A stretch of DNA of 64,000 nt from Heterohyrax brucei (lineage: Eukaryota > Chordata > Mammalia > Hyracoidea > Procaviidae): positions 78,601,833-78,665,832 of the forward strand of contig CM053141.1 in NCBI GenBank assembly GCA_028571685.1, in the 5' to 3' direction. Positions within the stretch are counted from its first letter, which is position 1. Every line of letters begins with the position of its first letter. Shown here piece by piece: positions 1-11,890 of this stretch. The notes beneath the pieces are model-generated. The model worked only from the letters and a program-made list of their open reading frames with translations, was not told the DNA's origin and did not search any database. Both the position numbers and the translations under genes were made by a program.

Positions 1-180
1 CTGGTGGTGTAGTGCCTAAGTGCTACAGCAAATCTGCCAGACACTTTCTCTGGCACTGTCCATTTCTTAAATCTTGTTGTTGCTGGTGCTCCTTGGAAAT
101 TCTATGGGGGCAGTTCTACTCTGTCTATAAGGCCACTACAAGTTGTAATCAACTCAGTGGCAGTGGGCTTGGGTTTTTTA
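1..180 (+). repeat. AfroSINE (tRNA-derived SINE), cut by window edge
   Basis: The segment begins inside the A-box part of the SINE (ctggtggtgtagtg) and ends with its typical 3' part, including the cagttctactctgtc block and the tcaactcagtggcagtggg tail. The middle part is diverged. The first bases of the element lie outside the window. Confidence 0.75.
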
Positions 181-3020
181 TTTCATTTATTTCTGTTCTT
201 TATCATTTCCTTTCTTCTGGTGGCTATGGGCTTCTTTTGCTGTTTTCCGTGTGTTCGAGTTATGTAGCTAATGCTTTGATTTTGTCCCTTATTTTTTGAT
301 GTATGCATCTATTACTAGAAATTGATCTTAGAGGACTGCCTTTGCTGTTTCCCAAAGGTTTTAGTATCAAGTATTTTCATTCTCATTTGATTCTAGGAGT
401 TTTTTTTTTTGTTGTTGTTCCATCTTTGACTTCTTCCATTACCCAGTGGTTTTTATGCAGGTGTTATTCACTTTCTATGTATCTGATTTTTTTTTTCCTT
501 GCTCTTTCTGTTGCTGGTATCTACTTCTATAGTGTTATAGTCAGAAAAGATAGTTCGTATTACCTCAGTAATCTGTATTATTTGGATTTTGTTTAGAGTT
601 GTTTTGTGGCCTAGAATGTGGTCTATTCTAGAAAACATTACATGTGGATTGGAAAAGAAAAGCTATGCAGCTACTGGGTGTAGTGTTCTATATATATCTC
701 TGAGTTCAGATTCGTTGATTGTGGCCTTTAAATCTCCTGTTTCTTTGCTCTAGATGTTCTATCCTTTACCAAAAGTGGTGTGTTGAATTCTCCTACTTTT
801 ATTGTGCAACTGTCAATTTCTCTTTTCAGCGCTGGCAAAGTCTGTTTTATATATTTAGGAGCTTTGTCATTAAGCACATAGATACTTATTATGTCTTCAT
901 GGTGGATTGTCCCTTTAATCATTATATAATCTCTCTTATGGTGGATTCTGTTTTAAAGCCTATTTTATCTGAGACTAGTATTGCCACTCCTGCTCTTTTG
1001 TGGTTGCTAGTTACTTGATTTTTTCCTTGACCTTTTTATTTTTAAAATATTTATAGCTTTGTATCTAAGGTGTGTCTCTAGTGGACAGCATATTGATGAC
1101 TCCTTTATTTTTTTTAATTCACTGTCACTCTCTTTCCCTTTATGTATGAGGTTAAGCTATTTATGTTGTGTGATTATTGATTGGTGTGAGTTTATAGCTT
1201 TCATTTTGTAGTGCTTTTTCTCATGGTGCTGATGTTTTCATTGTCCCTCTTACTGTGCTGAATTCCTTCTGTGTATTTTTTTATCTCTTAGTTATTGTAG
1301 ATTTTGTGTTTACTGAGGTTTTATGATTTTCTTCCTTATTTTGATGTGTAGGTTTGTTATCTTTGTGGTTATCTTGAAATTTATTTTTATCTTTCTACAT
1401 TTGAATCAAACTTTTATTACTTGATATCACTTTGACTTCCTCTTTATTTGAAAGTTCTATACACATACCATTTATTCCCTCTTTTATTATTTTGTCATTG
1501 TCATTTACAAATTGACCTCTCTGATTCCCTGTTATAATTTTTTTTTTTATCTTTGAAAATTTCATTGCCTAGTTTGGTATATGGCTGATACTGCTTTGCG
1601 GCCTAGGTTCAAGATGCTGTCTGATGTTGGTTCCCTCAATGAAGGAATTCTTTAATAATTCCTAGAGGTTTGGTTTGATTTTTACATACTCTCTTCATTT
1701 CTGTTTTTCTGGAAACATCCCAATTTTATCACACTTGAGTGAGTTTTTCAAGACATGTTATCCTTGGCTGGCAATTTTTTTCTTTCAAGGTTTTATATGT
1801 CATCTCATTGCCTTCTTGTATGCATGATTTCTGCTGAGTAAACAGAGCTTAATCTTTTTTTTTTTTTTTTCCCTTTGTATGTGACTTTTCATTTTTTTCC
1901 AAGCTGCTCTCAGGATTGTTTCTTTGTCTTTGGTTTTAATGACTATGATTATGATACATCTTGGTAATTTTCTCTTGGCATCTGTCCTATATGTGGTTTG
2001 TTGACTTTAATAGACAGTCAGCTTTTCATCTTTCATAGTATAAAGAAGTTTTCTGTCAGCAATTCTTCAAAGATCCTCTCTGTGTTTTTAATTTTCTCTC
2101 TCTGTTGGAATTCTGATCACATATAAATTTTTGCTTTTGATTGTACTCCAACAAAGTGGTATCCAAAGATTTGTGTTCAATTTCACCAACCTTGTCTTCT
2201 AATGTTTCAGATTTGCTCCAAAAAGTTTCTATGGCACTGTCCACTTCTGAAATCTTGTTTATCTTCTGGTTTTCTAATTGCTCCTTTTGTATGATTTGCA
2301 GCTGTTTAACATTTTTCTCTGCATTATTGTCCCGGATGCTTCTATTGCTTTGTCTGTCCTTTCCAAGCTTTTGATTATTTCTTCCTTAATTTTGTTTGCA
2401 TTTTCCTTTATCTCTTGGAGAGCCCTTTATAGCAGAATTTTGAATTCCTTTTCCAGTAGTTCTAGTGCCATTTCTTCTATCATAAAATCATAAGGTGTTT
2501 TATATTGGATACTTTCTTGAGCCATCCTGTCCTACTTTTTCATTGTAGTTTATTATGTTTTGATGTTGCTTATTGCCTTCAAGAAATTCACCAGCTATTT
2601 TCTTTATTTATTGACTGTAGATTTGTTTGCTTTGTCTTTTTTAAATTTGGTTTTGTTTGGGAAAGTAGGCTGAGCCTTCTTTGTTGCTTGCTCATTTCTG
2701 GACATGGTACTTTTTCACCACATTACCCAGGTGAACAGAGCTGGTTGCTGAGCTGCAGTGTAGATGGACTTGTCCAGCAGAGGGGGAAGGGCAGGGAGGA
2801 AGGTCTGTTCTCTCTCAGTTTCTTCTTTGGTGCTTGGTTTAGTTTCTTATCCCTTCAATTGACACTCAGGGCTCCAGTATTGACGTCTGGATCTGTTTTT
2901 CGGGTCTTTGCTGTGGAGAGATGATGTTGTGTTTCTGTCTACAGTGTTACGTTGGCCCCACCTACCAAGGTATCAGATCTTGACTGAGTCTTCACTTCTG
3001 TTGAGAAAGTCTTTTTTTCA
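181..3020 (-). repeat. LINE-1 fragment, antisense (5' part of L1)
   Basis: A T-rich plus strand whose complement reads like the upstream half of an old mammalian L1. Recognisable blocks include the gtggtcagaaaagata region near 535-552 and the ttgtggcctagaatgtgg block near 604. Another block near 1890-1960 has a complement resembling the L1 stretch that encodes a Lys-rich 'KDKE'-type segment. Short minus-strand frames such as 2056-2244 are decayed L1 coding sequence, broken by stops. The element is dead. Confidence 0.7.
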
Positions 3021-3239
3021 TTCCTAATTGACTGTTTTTAAATGAGACCTTTTTCCATTTAACCTATTAGGGTTTAATGCAAATTCTCAACATTATAAAT
3101 TATAGAATTACAACTATATTCAGAAACAAACTTTTAATGTTTCATGCACATATAAATCCATACTGTATGGATTAACAAAATGTGGTATATATGTACAATC
3201 TTGGCTTCAAACTGGTTTGTTTCAGTTCAATATCTAGCT

Positions 3240-3345
3240 GAGAACTTACATTTCCATTCCAGATATATAGAATCAGAATCTACATTTTAACAAGATCCCC
3301 CAGGTAATAGTTAAGCATATGTAAGAATAGAGAGCTTGTTAAAAT
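3240..3345. repeat. MER5-like DNA transposon trace
   Basis: The block agaatcagaatctacatttt followed by aacaagatcccccaggt resembles the core of MER5-type hAT elements. It is degenerate, and other hAT families remain possible. Confidence 0.35.
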
Positions 3346-3426
3346 CAAGATTATGACTGAGTATATCAGGGATAAAAATGAAAATTCTCAGCAGTGGTTT
3401 GAACTTGAATAAACTATTTTGAAGCC

Positions 3427-3765
3427 TGCATACAATGGAATATTACTTAACCATAAATATAAATGAAGTCCTGACATATGCTGTAATATAAAGGGAAATT
3501 GAAAACAGGTTGAATGACATAAGTCAAATGCTGTATCATTATGCTTATATTAATGGTTGACCAAGAGTGTGAGGCAGTGAGGAAGGGACAGTCATTGTTT
3601 ACAGTCACTGAGTTTCTGTTAATGGTGGTGGAATAATTGCAAAACTGGCAATGGTAATTGTTGAACAACATGAAGAATGTAATCAATGTCATTGAGTTGT
3701 ACATGTAAACACTGTTGAGTTAAACATTTTGTTATATTTATCCCAACAAAAGTCTTTTAAAAGAT
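3427..3765 (+). repeat. LINE-1 3' end fragment
   Basis: The sequence carries the diagnostic atacaatggaatattactta block near 3430, and near 3690 the 'cattgagttgtacatgtaaa' block that ends many older L1 3'UTRs. It has no coding capacity. Confidence 0.6.
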
Positions 3766-4533
3766 ACATACGGTGACCTCTTAGAAATTGCTGCTATTTT
3801 TGTCTTTGCAGATAGAGATGTTGCAGAGTCTCTAAGTTTCCAGCCTCTACATCATGTTCTCCTTCTTTAATCAGAACTCTACTTTTCAGCTGAAGAAACT
3901 GCTATCCAAAGTAGAAGAGTGCATTTCTCAGCCTTCCTTGCAGCTAAGTGTAGCCATTTCCCACTTCCCTGTTCTCAAAAACTAGAACTCTTTCTCCAAT
4001 ATAAGGAATGATCCACTTGAAACAAAGTTAATCCCACAAAGTTAGCTTCCACTGCAACAAAATGATAAAAGTCACTTGACTGTTAAAGAGATTGTAACAT
4101 ATAGGAAACTCTCCAGGCCTGCTGAAATGCCCTAGTGGACCACTATTTGGGAATTGCACAGTTGGTTCTTTGACTAACAGACTGGAAAAAGCATAGACTT
4201 GATCCCCATGTTAACAAATAAAATCTCTGCACAAGACTGCTACAGTTGTAGACAGCTAGACTCAGGGAGGAGGTGATCAAAGGGAAGAAAAGCCCTCCAG
4301 GGAAGCTTCTAGGGGAAGTTGTTCTCTAGTTATTGGTTCTGGGAGAAAGTGTTTATCTCCTTTCATGGTTTGTTCCTTGGTTCCTTGGTAATCTTCACGT
4401 GGCATCTCTGCTTAATCTGCTCCTTTTAAATCTCAAATTGACTCAAGACGTATCCCACACTAGTGTTGTTGCTTCCTTAATAAGAAAGAGAATCCACTTC
4501 CAACTGGGATTATAGCCACAGGTAAAATCTATT

Positions 4534-4719
4534 GCTTCTGAATGGATTCTGACTCATAGGAACCCTAGACAGTGCAGAACTGTCCCATGGATTTACAAGA
4601 CTGTTACCTGTACGGAAGCAGATTACCACATTTTTCTCTTGTGGAGCATCTGGTAGGTTCAAACCACTAACCTTTCCTTAGCAGGTGAGTGCTTAACCAC
4701 TGCACCACCAGAATTCCTT
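4534..4719 (-). repeat. AfroSINE, longer variant
   Basis: A reverse-oriented tRNA-derived SINE. The tRNA part lies at the right end (gcttaaccactgcaccacca) and the RTE-like part at the left. It carries the variant middle segment (tacggaagcagattaccaca) that is also seen at 59,493 and 63,441, and so belongs to a second subfamily within this window. Confidence 0.8.
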
Positions 4720-4721
4720 AA

Positions 4722-4790
4722 CCACAGGTATAGGGGTTAGGATTTACAACACACATTTTGGGGGGACACAATTAGATTCGTAACAGGCCT
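4722..4790 (-). repeat. MaLR-type LTR end fragment
   Basis: The segment contains ttttggggggacacaatt, which matches the start of the LTR family whose longer copies lie at 22,605-23,100 (antisense) and 46,322-46,757 (sense). Only the first 70 or so bases of the LTR remain. Confidence 0.55.
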
Positions 4791-5059
4791 CATTTCAAAT
4801 AAGGTACACAACCAAAATCTGTAAGCAGATTCAAAATATAGTATCCTTTGAAACCAAACAAAAAACTGACATAATTCAGTATGTGCACAAGTGATTCATC
4901 CAGGGAAACAGCATGTACGTGTTGCTGCAAAGAGCATGCAGTGTTCTGTATATACAAAAATTATATACAAATAGCATATAGCCATTGGCAAAAAGATAAA
5001 CTGCAGTGAATCAGAGATCTTAATGTAAAGACTAAAACCAAACAAGTACTAAACTGCTT

Positions 5060-6204
5060 TATAACCTAGGTGTGTACAAGTGTTTTCTAACCACAATTCA
5101 AAATGCAGATACAATAAACGAAAAGCTACATAAGGAAAAAACCCTGGCATGCAAAAATCACAAGCAAAGACAAAAGAGAAATGACAAACTGGAAGGAAAT
5201 ATTTACAAAATATGTCACACACAAAAAATGGGCTAGTCCTCATGACAACAAGCAATTTTCAAATCTACAGCATACAGAGGAGCAACAGTGACACAGATTA
5301 GAGCAAACTGCAGGCAAGTGGGAGCATGTTAGCATTCGCTACCTAGTTTCTATTCATCCTAGAGTTTAATAGTTAAACCTTAATGGGTATAAAGGCTGGA
5401 ATGTTCAGTGATATATTGATAGACTTTCCTTTTGCTCCTTCTAATAGGAAGGTTCAAACCTACTGTTCTACTATATTAGTGTTTCAGTTTTCAAAATTTA
5501 AATCTATGCACAACACCAAAAGCCAATGCAATAAAAAAAGAGGGAACTACATGAAAATTAAAGTTTTCTTGTTTAAAACGTTATCAAGTAAGTGAAATGA
5601 CAACCTCTAGAATGAGAAAAGAGAATTGCAAGTCTGATAACCTAGGCTTGCATCTAGAATATAACAAAACTCTCAACAGTTAAAAAACCCCAAAGAACTC
5701 AATTTTAAAATGAACAAAGAATTTGAATAGAGAAAGGAGATTTCCAAATGGCCACAAAGAATATTAAACAAGCTATACAACTTTTTTAGTCATTAGGGAA
5801 ACATAGAAGTCAACACCATTTAAGTCAATGAGATACCATTTAACATCTGTTAAAATAAAAAATCAAACCCATTGCCACCAAGTCGATTCTGATTCACAGT
5901 GACCCTAAAGGACAGAGTAAAACTGCCCCATATCGTTTCCAAGGAGTGGGTCGTGGATTTGAATTGCCAACCATTGGTTAGAAGCTGAGATCTTAACCAC
6001 CAACACACGTAATAAAAGGGTTATAATAAGAAAAAAAAATTTTTTTTAAGTGATGTCAAGGATGTGGAGACACTGGAACTCTAATACCTGCCTAGCGGGA
6101 ATGTCAAAAACATGTGGCTCATGTTAGTTTTCAGGGTCACACGTAGCCACTTTGGAAAACAGTTTGGCAGTTCCTCAATATGTTAAATGCAAAGCTGCAA
6201 TTGT
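5060..6204 (+). repeat. LINE-1 ORF2/3' fragment, interrupted by a SINE
   Basis: Plus-strand remains of the end of L1 ORF2. They include the aatttgaatagagaaagga block, the 'gccacaaagaatat' block and, after the SINE, gatgtggagacactggaact at about 6063. The AfroSINE at 5,856-6,008 splits the element, so it inserted later. An antisense RTE copy follows directly at 6,204. Confidence 0.6.
5856..6008 (-). repeat. AfroSINE
   Basis: A reverse-oriented SINE that starts with aatcaaacccattgccacca and continues through gaccctaaaggacagagta to the decayed tRNA end (tcttaaccac). It is nested inside the L1 fragment on either side. Confidence 0.85.
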
Positions 6205-8240
6205 TAGCTTTTGGATGCCACTGAGTCATTTTCAACTCATAGCAGCCCCAAGTACAAAAGAACGAAACACTGCCTGCTCCTGCATCATCCTCACAACCAC
6301 TGCTGTGTTTGAGTCCATTGTTGCAACTACTGTATCAATCCATCTCACTGAAGATCTTCTTTTTTCCAGATGTCCTACTCCAGGGACTGGTCCCTCCTGA
6401 TCACATGTCCAAAGCATGTGACATGAAATCTCACAATACACACTTCTAAGGAGCATTCTGGCTGTACTTTTTCAAAGACACATTTATTCAATCTTTTAGC
6501 AGTCCATGGTATACTCACTACTCTTCACCAACACCGTAATTTAAAGACATCAATCCTTCTTTGGTCTTCTTTATTCACTGTCCTGCTTTCATATATGTAT
6601 ACGAAATAAATGAAAATATCACAGCTTGGGTCAGCTGCATCTTAGTCTTTAGGATCATGCACTTCTTTAACACTTTAAAGAGGTCTTTTGCAACAGATTT
6701 GCCCAATGCAACACATCATTTGATCTCTTGGCTGCTGCTATCATCAGCATTGATTGTGGGTCCACGTAAAATGAAATCCTTGACAACTTCCATCTTTTCT
6801 CTGTTTACCACAATGTTGCTAGTTGGTCGAGTTGTGAGGATTTTTGTTTTCTTTATGTTAAAGCATAATCCATAGTGAAGGCTGCAGTCTCTGATCTTCA
6901 TCAGTAAGTGCTTCCAGTCCCCTTCACTTTCAGAAAGCAAGGTTGTATCATCTGCATGATGCAGGTTGTTAATTCTCAAATCCTGAGGCTATTCTTGATA
7001 GTCCAGCTTCTGGGATTGTTTGGCTCAATGTATAGACAGAAAAAGCTGGTGAAAACACACCTTTGCTACTTTAAACTACACAGTATCCTCCTGTGCTGTT
7101 TGAATGACTGCCTCTTTGACCATGTACAGGTTCTGCGTGAGCACAATTAAAGTGTTATGGAATTCCCATTTTTTGCAACGTTATCCACAATTTCTTGTGA
7201 TCCACACAGTTGAGTGTGTTTGCATAATTAATAAGATACAGGTAACCATCTTTCTGGTCTTCTCTGGTTTCAGCCAGGATCTATCCTACATTAGCAGTGG
7301 TATCTCTTCTGTATTCTCTTCTGAATCAGGCTTGACTTACTGACAGTTCTCTGTTCATGTACTGCAACTGTTTTTGAATTATCTTCAGCAAGCTTTTACT
7401 TGTGTGTGATATGACTGATATTGTTTGCTAATTTCCACATTTTATTGGATTACCTTTCTGTGGAAAAAGTACAAACATAGATCTCTTTCATTCAGTTGAC
7501 CAGCTAGTTATCTTCCAAATTTCTTGGTGAGTGGTCATTTCCAGTGCTGTATTTGTTTGCTGAAACAGCTCGATTGTTACATCAATTCTTGGAGTTTGTT
7601 TTTCACCAGAACCTTCAGTGTAGCTTTACTTCTTCCTTCAGTACCACTGGCACTTGATCATATGCTACCTTCTGAAACGGTAGAACACTTAGTAGTTCTT
7701 TTAGGTACTATATCATGTTTTCCTTCCATCTTTTGATGTTTCTTGTGTTATTCAATATTTTGTCCATAGAATCTTTCAATATTACAACTGAAGGCTGAAT
7801 TTTTTCTTCTATTCTTTCAGCTTGAGAAATACAGAATGCCTTTTTTCCTTTTGGTTTTCTAACTACAGGTCTTTGCACACTTCATTATACTTTATCCTGT
7901 CTTCATGAACTTCCCTTTGAAATCTGTTTACCTCTTTTAGTTCCCAATTTCTTCTGTTTACTTTAGCTACTCTGTATCCAGAGCAAGTTTCAGGGTCTCT
8001 TCTAACATTCATTTGGGTCTCTTCTTTCTTTCCTGTCTTTTTAATGAACTTTTGCTTTCTTCATGTACAATGTCTTTAATGTCATCCCACAATTCCTGTG
8101 GTCTTTGGTCATTAGCATTTGGTGTATCGTTATCAATCCTTGAGATGGTCTCTAAATTCAGGTACGCATGGTTGTACTTCGGCTCTTGTGGACTTGCTTT
8201 AGTTTTCTTCAGCTTCAACTTGAACTTACCCACGGGTGAC
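6204..8240 (-). repeat. RTE-type LINE (AfroRTE/BovB-like), antisense, decayed
   Basis: The minus strand encodes broken pieces of an RTE reverse transcriptase. Positions 6979-6716 read INNLHHADDTTLL, which aligns with the RT catalytic motif (usually YADD), followed by a KKTKILTT segment typical of RTE. Positions 8233-8009 read a piece with ELWDDIKDIVHEE, matching the linker before the RT domain. The 3' end at about 6204-6260 shares its tail with the AfroSINE. Many stops and frameshifts make it inactive. These SINEs were presumably mobilised by this LINE lineage. Confidence 0.75.
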
Positions 8241-9687
8241 AGTTACATTAAAAGTTTACCTGCAGTAAGTACACAGCCTTGGGCAATTGCTCTTTGGTTT
8301 CTCCTTACAAGAAATGCTCAGGAAAGCTGAGAAGGCTCCCACTTGAGTCATCATCCTTTTTTCTTAGTTTTCTTTCAAACTTGTCTGGTAAGATCTTAAC
8401 CAACTCCTTTGAAGCTCTTCTGTCTTCTGCCCTCCTATGACAATTTTATTATTTTTTCCTATGATAATAATTTATGATAACAGTCTATCCTTCAGTTTAT
8501 CCATCTGTCTCAACTGATTTCTAAACATGGAAGCTATACAAAGGTTAGAAACAGACTAAGCCAGCTACTGAGACAGGTTGGGACTGGAAGAATGAAAATG
8601 AGCAGAAGAAAGAGAAATAGTACTTGACACATGAGCTGGACAAGCCCTTGCCATAAACTACTCATTCCATTTTTCTACACTAGGACCAGGACGAGGTTTG
8701 CTTCTGAGGTAGAAGTGGAGCTTCAGCTCCTTCTTTCTTGACCCCTTTGTGGACCATTCACTTTGTCTAAGGGATGGATACTGAAACCCATTAGAGATAC
8801 GCTGCTTCCACATTCTGTGAGCATCATTTTTTCCTGAGGAATTTAAATTCCTTTAAAAGAAGCAAATTTACTGTAATACAGTTTGTGCTTACTCCCCAAA
8901 GAAGGCTAAGGAAAAGGTCTGAAGAGAGGAATCAGAAACGGTGAGGAAGTAAAACACAAATCATCACTACCACCACCTCCACCACCACTGCCATCATCAT
9001 GAAGAAAAGCAAAAGTGAACGATGAACTTAAGCTTGATGGAGAACAGACTTTTGTGTGCATGCACTCCCGTGGAAACCTCTGCTCCTAAGCCTAAGAGAG
9101 ACTCCATTGCTGATTTCAGCTTGAGGCATTATAAGAACAGTGAAGAAGCAGAATTTCAAGTTTGCCAAGACTTTTATTCCATTCAAGATTTCACCAGTAG
9201 AGACTTGAGATCTTCTGCAAACCTGCTCATGACTTCCTTGGTTTTTACATTCTTTATATTTTAGAGTCCTTCTAAGATTTCTACCTAATGAAATTCTCTT
9301 CGTCTCCACACAGGTTACCTCCATTTTCACACTCATACTCCTGGCCCTGGCTCATGGAGTAGCCCTTTTCAAACCATTTCCTCCTGTTCTTCAAAACACC
9401 CTCAAACTTGATGTCCATCCTCAGTTCCCACAGAACCCGGTAACTACTTCTGTTAGAGCACTTCCCATGTTATTTGCAAAGGATATGTTTGCATGTGTGC
9501 TTCACACTGGACTGAAAGTTTGGGCAATAGGGGTGGTATTCTAAATTAACTCTGTACCTTAAGTGCCTAGCCCTTTGCATAGAATACAGTAAGACCTTGT
9601 AAATGTTTTTTGACTTTGAGCAGAAGTGATAACAAATCAGTGTCTGCTGAAACTGAAATGTGAACAATTATTATTTGTGATGTACCA
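8241..9687. other. Intergenic stretch, nothing recognised
   Basis: I see no gene and no repeat that I can name. A short interrupted CAC/ATC-rich microsatellite lies at about 8966-9000. The open frames at 9022-9264 (+) and 9028-9336 (-) overlap each other and show no recognisable domain. Confidence 0.4.
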
Positions 9688-10009
9688 GTGATATAGATTG
9701 TGTCCCACCAAAATATGTGTTGGAATCTGAAGTAATCTTGTTTGAAACCTGAATTTTCTTTGTTATATTAGTAAGATCATATCCAAAAAGGGTGGGTTCT
9801 AAATTTAATCACTTCTGAGTTATAAAAATAGCAAATTAGATGCAAGGAACCAAGGAATGAAGGAACACCTGGGACAACCTACAAAGAAGCAACTGAGACA
9901 GCTGAAGCCTTCGCCTTTCAGCCTCCAGCACTGTGACAAAATAAATTTATGTTCTTTAAAGCCACCCACTTGTGTTATTTGTATTACATAGCACTACGTA
10001 ACTAAAACA
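9688..10009 (+). repeat. MaLR-type LTR, older copy
   Basis: This copy starts with gattgtgtcccaccaaaa and contains cctttcagcctccagcactg and aataaatttatgttct. It ends in gtaactaaaaca. It belongs to the same family as the LTRs at 46,322 and 57,399. The flanks do not show a clear target-site duplication, which is consistent with greater age. Confidence 0.6.
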
Positions 10010-10261
10010 GTAAATTAAAAAAAAAAATTCTCTGGAGATAAAAAAGACTACACAAGAAAAAGAGAAAGAAAACTACCCAAGGCTGGAAGACATAAATTTG
10101 AACACAGCTGGAAAGTACGGATGGAAAATAAGTACATATAACTTTCCATTCGTACTATAAAAAGTATTTTGTAATGCAGCATAAGAATTTTGAATATTCT
10201 AATAATATGTGCTAATACAAAATTACATATTATCATATTATGCTAACACAAAAGGTAGGTC

Positions 10262-10457
10262 AGTGGGCTGGTTTAGAGCATTGGCCTGAGAGCCAGATTT
10301 CAGAGTTAATATTCCAGCTTTTCCATTTCCCAGCTGTGTAAACTATAGGCAAGGAACTTCTTCACAATTTCACCATTTGTAAATTCAGACTCCAGTAATG
10401 CTTTCTTCATAGGACTAGAAGATAATGAAAGCACTTTAAAAAGCGACTGGCACATAA
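10262..10457 (+). repeat. MIR SINE
   Basis: The order of blocks matches MIR: agcattggcctgagagccag, then cagctgtgtaaac, then ttcaccatttgtaaat. It is ancient and abuts the AfroSINE that follows. Confidence 0.6.
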
Positions 10458-10604
10458 TCCACAACTGCTGAGTCAATTCCGACTCATAGTGACCCTATAA
10501 GACAGAGAACTGTTCCACAGTTTCCAAGGAGCGCATGGTGGATTCCAACTGCCAACCTGTTGGTTAGCAGACGTTGCAGTTAACCATTACACCATCTGGG
10601 TTTC
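10458..10604 (-). repeat. AfroSINE
   Basis: A reverse-oriented copy with gactcatagtgaccctataa and a well-preserved tRNA end (ttaaccattacaccatctgg, gtttcc). Confidence 0.9.
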
Positions 10605-10982
10605 CTGGTTGGCAACATAAAAAGGTATATTATCAATATATATGTATGATTATTATTATTATAATTCCTTGTTGTAACACAAACCATGACAACAAAAACA
10701 AGAAAATGAAGGTTGGAGGTCTAACATATTTACATAAGTAAATGCTCAGGAAAATGGGTATTAAGATTGGAATACTCGTTACTTTTGAAGGAGGTTCTTA
10801 AAATTATGCTTTTATTAACCCTTTGCTCTAACGATAAACCCACAAGAGCAGAAGGCACATAGATTTCCCTAATCCTACCTTCTACTGTCCCCTTCCATTT
10901 TGAGTCTGTGTCATTTACGTGATTTGTCATTAAATACAAATTATTAGTTAAGTGCAATAAAGATTCTTTTGAAATACATTTT

Positions 10983-11884
10983 TGCTGGGAGCCAGTCCCA
11001 ACACTTTTCAGGGTCCCGCATGGGAGGAAGGGAAGACGTCGGCGGGAAATGAATAAAGGAGACAGGAAAGACTTTTCTGGTTTAAGGCAGCCCAATCCAG
11101 AGAGAAAGAGATCTGTGTGTCAAGAGCTGTCTGTCTTTATTTTTTACAGGTGAGGTGACGTAGTATTCACCCTATTTTCTTCATCATATAAGCTATTGGT
11201 TAACAAGAAACTGACCCAACATTATTGGCTAACAAGAAAGTGATCCCTTGTGGTCTTCGTCTTCTACTTAATTGCCAAGGCTTTTTGGATAATGGTTTGA
11301 ACCAGGTGTTAAATGTCAGTGAACACAATTAATGGTTTTATTCGTACCTCAAAGTGGAAGGTACGGAGGGGTAAACTTCTCAAGGCTTCACCATTTGGCT
11401 GTCTCCATTTGTTTCTCTAAGTTTTTATTTATATCTTCCTGTGCAGATAGTAAGAGTCTGCCATTCCTTAATTAAGCCAGTTGCACTAAGAAGATGTTTC
11501 TTCAGTGTTTATCAGTTTGCCATACCAACTATAAAGAATCTAGAGGTTTATTTGTTCTTTCTTGCTGTACTGAGTGAGATGCTTGTGTAGTTTTAATGGC
11601 TATGTGGAGAGTTGTCCTTGAGAGCTTTTCAACGGTTAGCTGGTAAACCTGTGTATGTGGAGAAAAGGGAGGGAGGAATGCAATTAGGGGGAAGCCAGTG
11701 AAGCTGGGCAGGCCTCAGTGCTATTAGGCATGCTGCATTGAAATCCATTCCTCTGATCTCTGTTCCTCAGAAGTTCCTGGTCAGACTGTCCCAACATAAT
11801 TCCATAAACCGAGGGGGTTGTGAAGCCCCTCTTAGAAGGCACCTCCTTGATCCTCATGTTGGGAGAGGGGGGCCGCTCCCGACA
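10983..11884 (-). mobile_element. Solo LTR of a class II-like endogenous retrovirus
   Basis: Read on the minus strand, this 902-bp block starts TGTCGGGAGC at 11,884 and ends GGCTCCCAGCA at 10,983, so it has the TG...CA ends and short inverted termini of a retroviral LTR. It is flanked by a perfect 6-bp direct repeat, CATTTT, at 10,977-10,982 and 11,885-11,890. A minus-strand AATAAA lies at 11,141-11,136. CCAAT-like boxes lie just upstream of it, near 11,200 and 11,228. No gag, pol or env sequence lies beside it, which is the expected product of LTR-LTR recombination. The 6-bp duplication and termini fit class II (ERVK-like) elements; the family name is inference. Confidence 0.85.
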
Positions 11885-11890
11885 CATTTT

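Noticed and set aside
12..1018. Several plus-strand open frames rich in Phe, Leu and Ser
   Set aside because: They are translations of the antisense strand of an old L1 and of SINE sequence, with no protein homology.
9028..9336. 102-codon minus frame and the overlapping plus frame at 9022-9264
   Set aside because: No domain, no splice context and no codon signal. The two frames overlap on opposite strands.
10983..11884. Possible full endogenous provirus
   Set aside because: Only one LTR is present, bounded by its target-site duplication. No internal genes or second LTR lie nearby.
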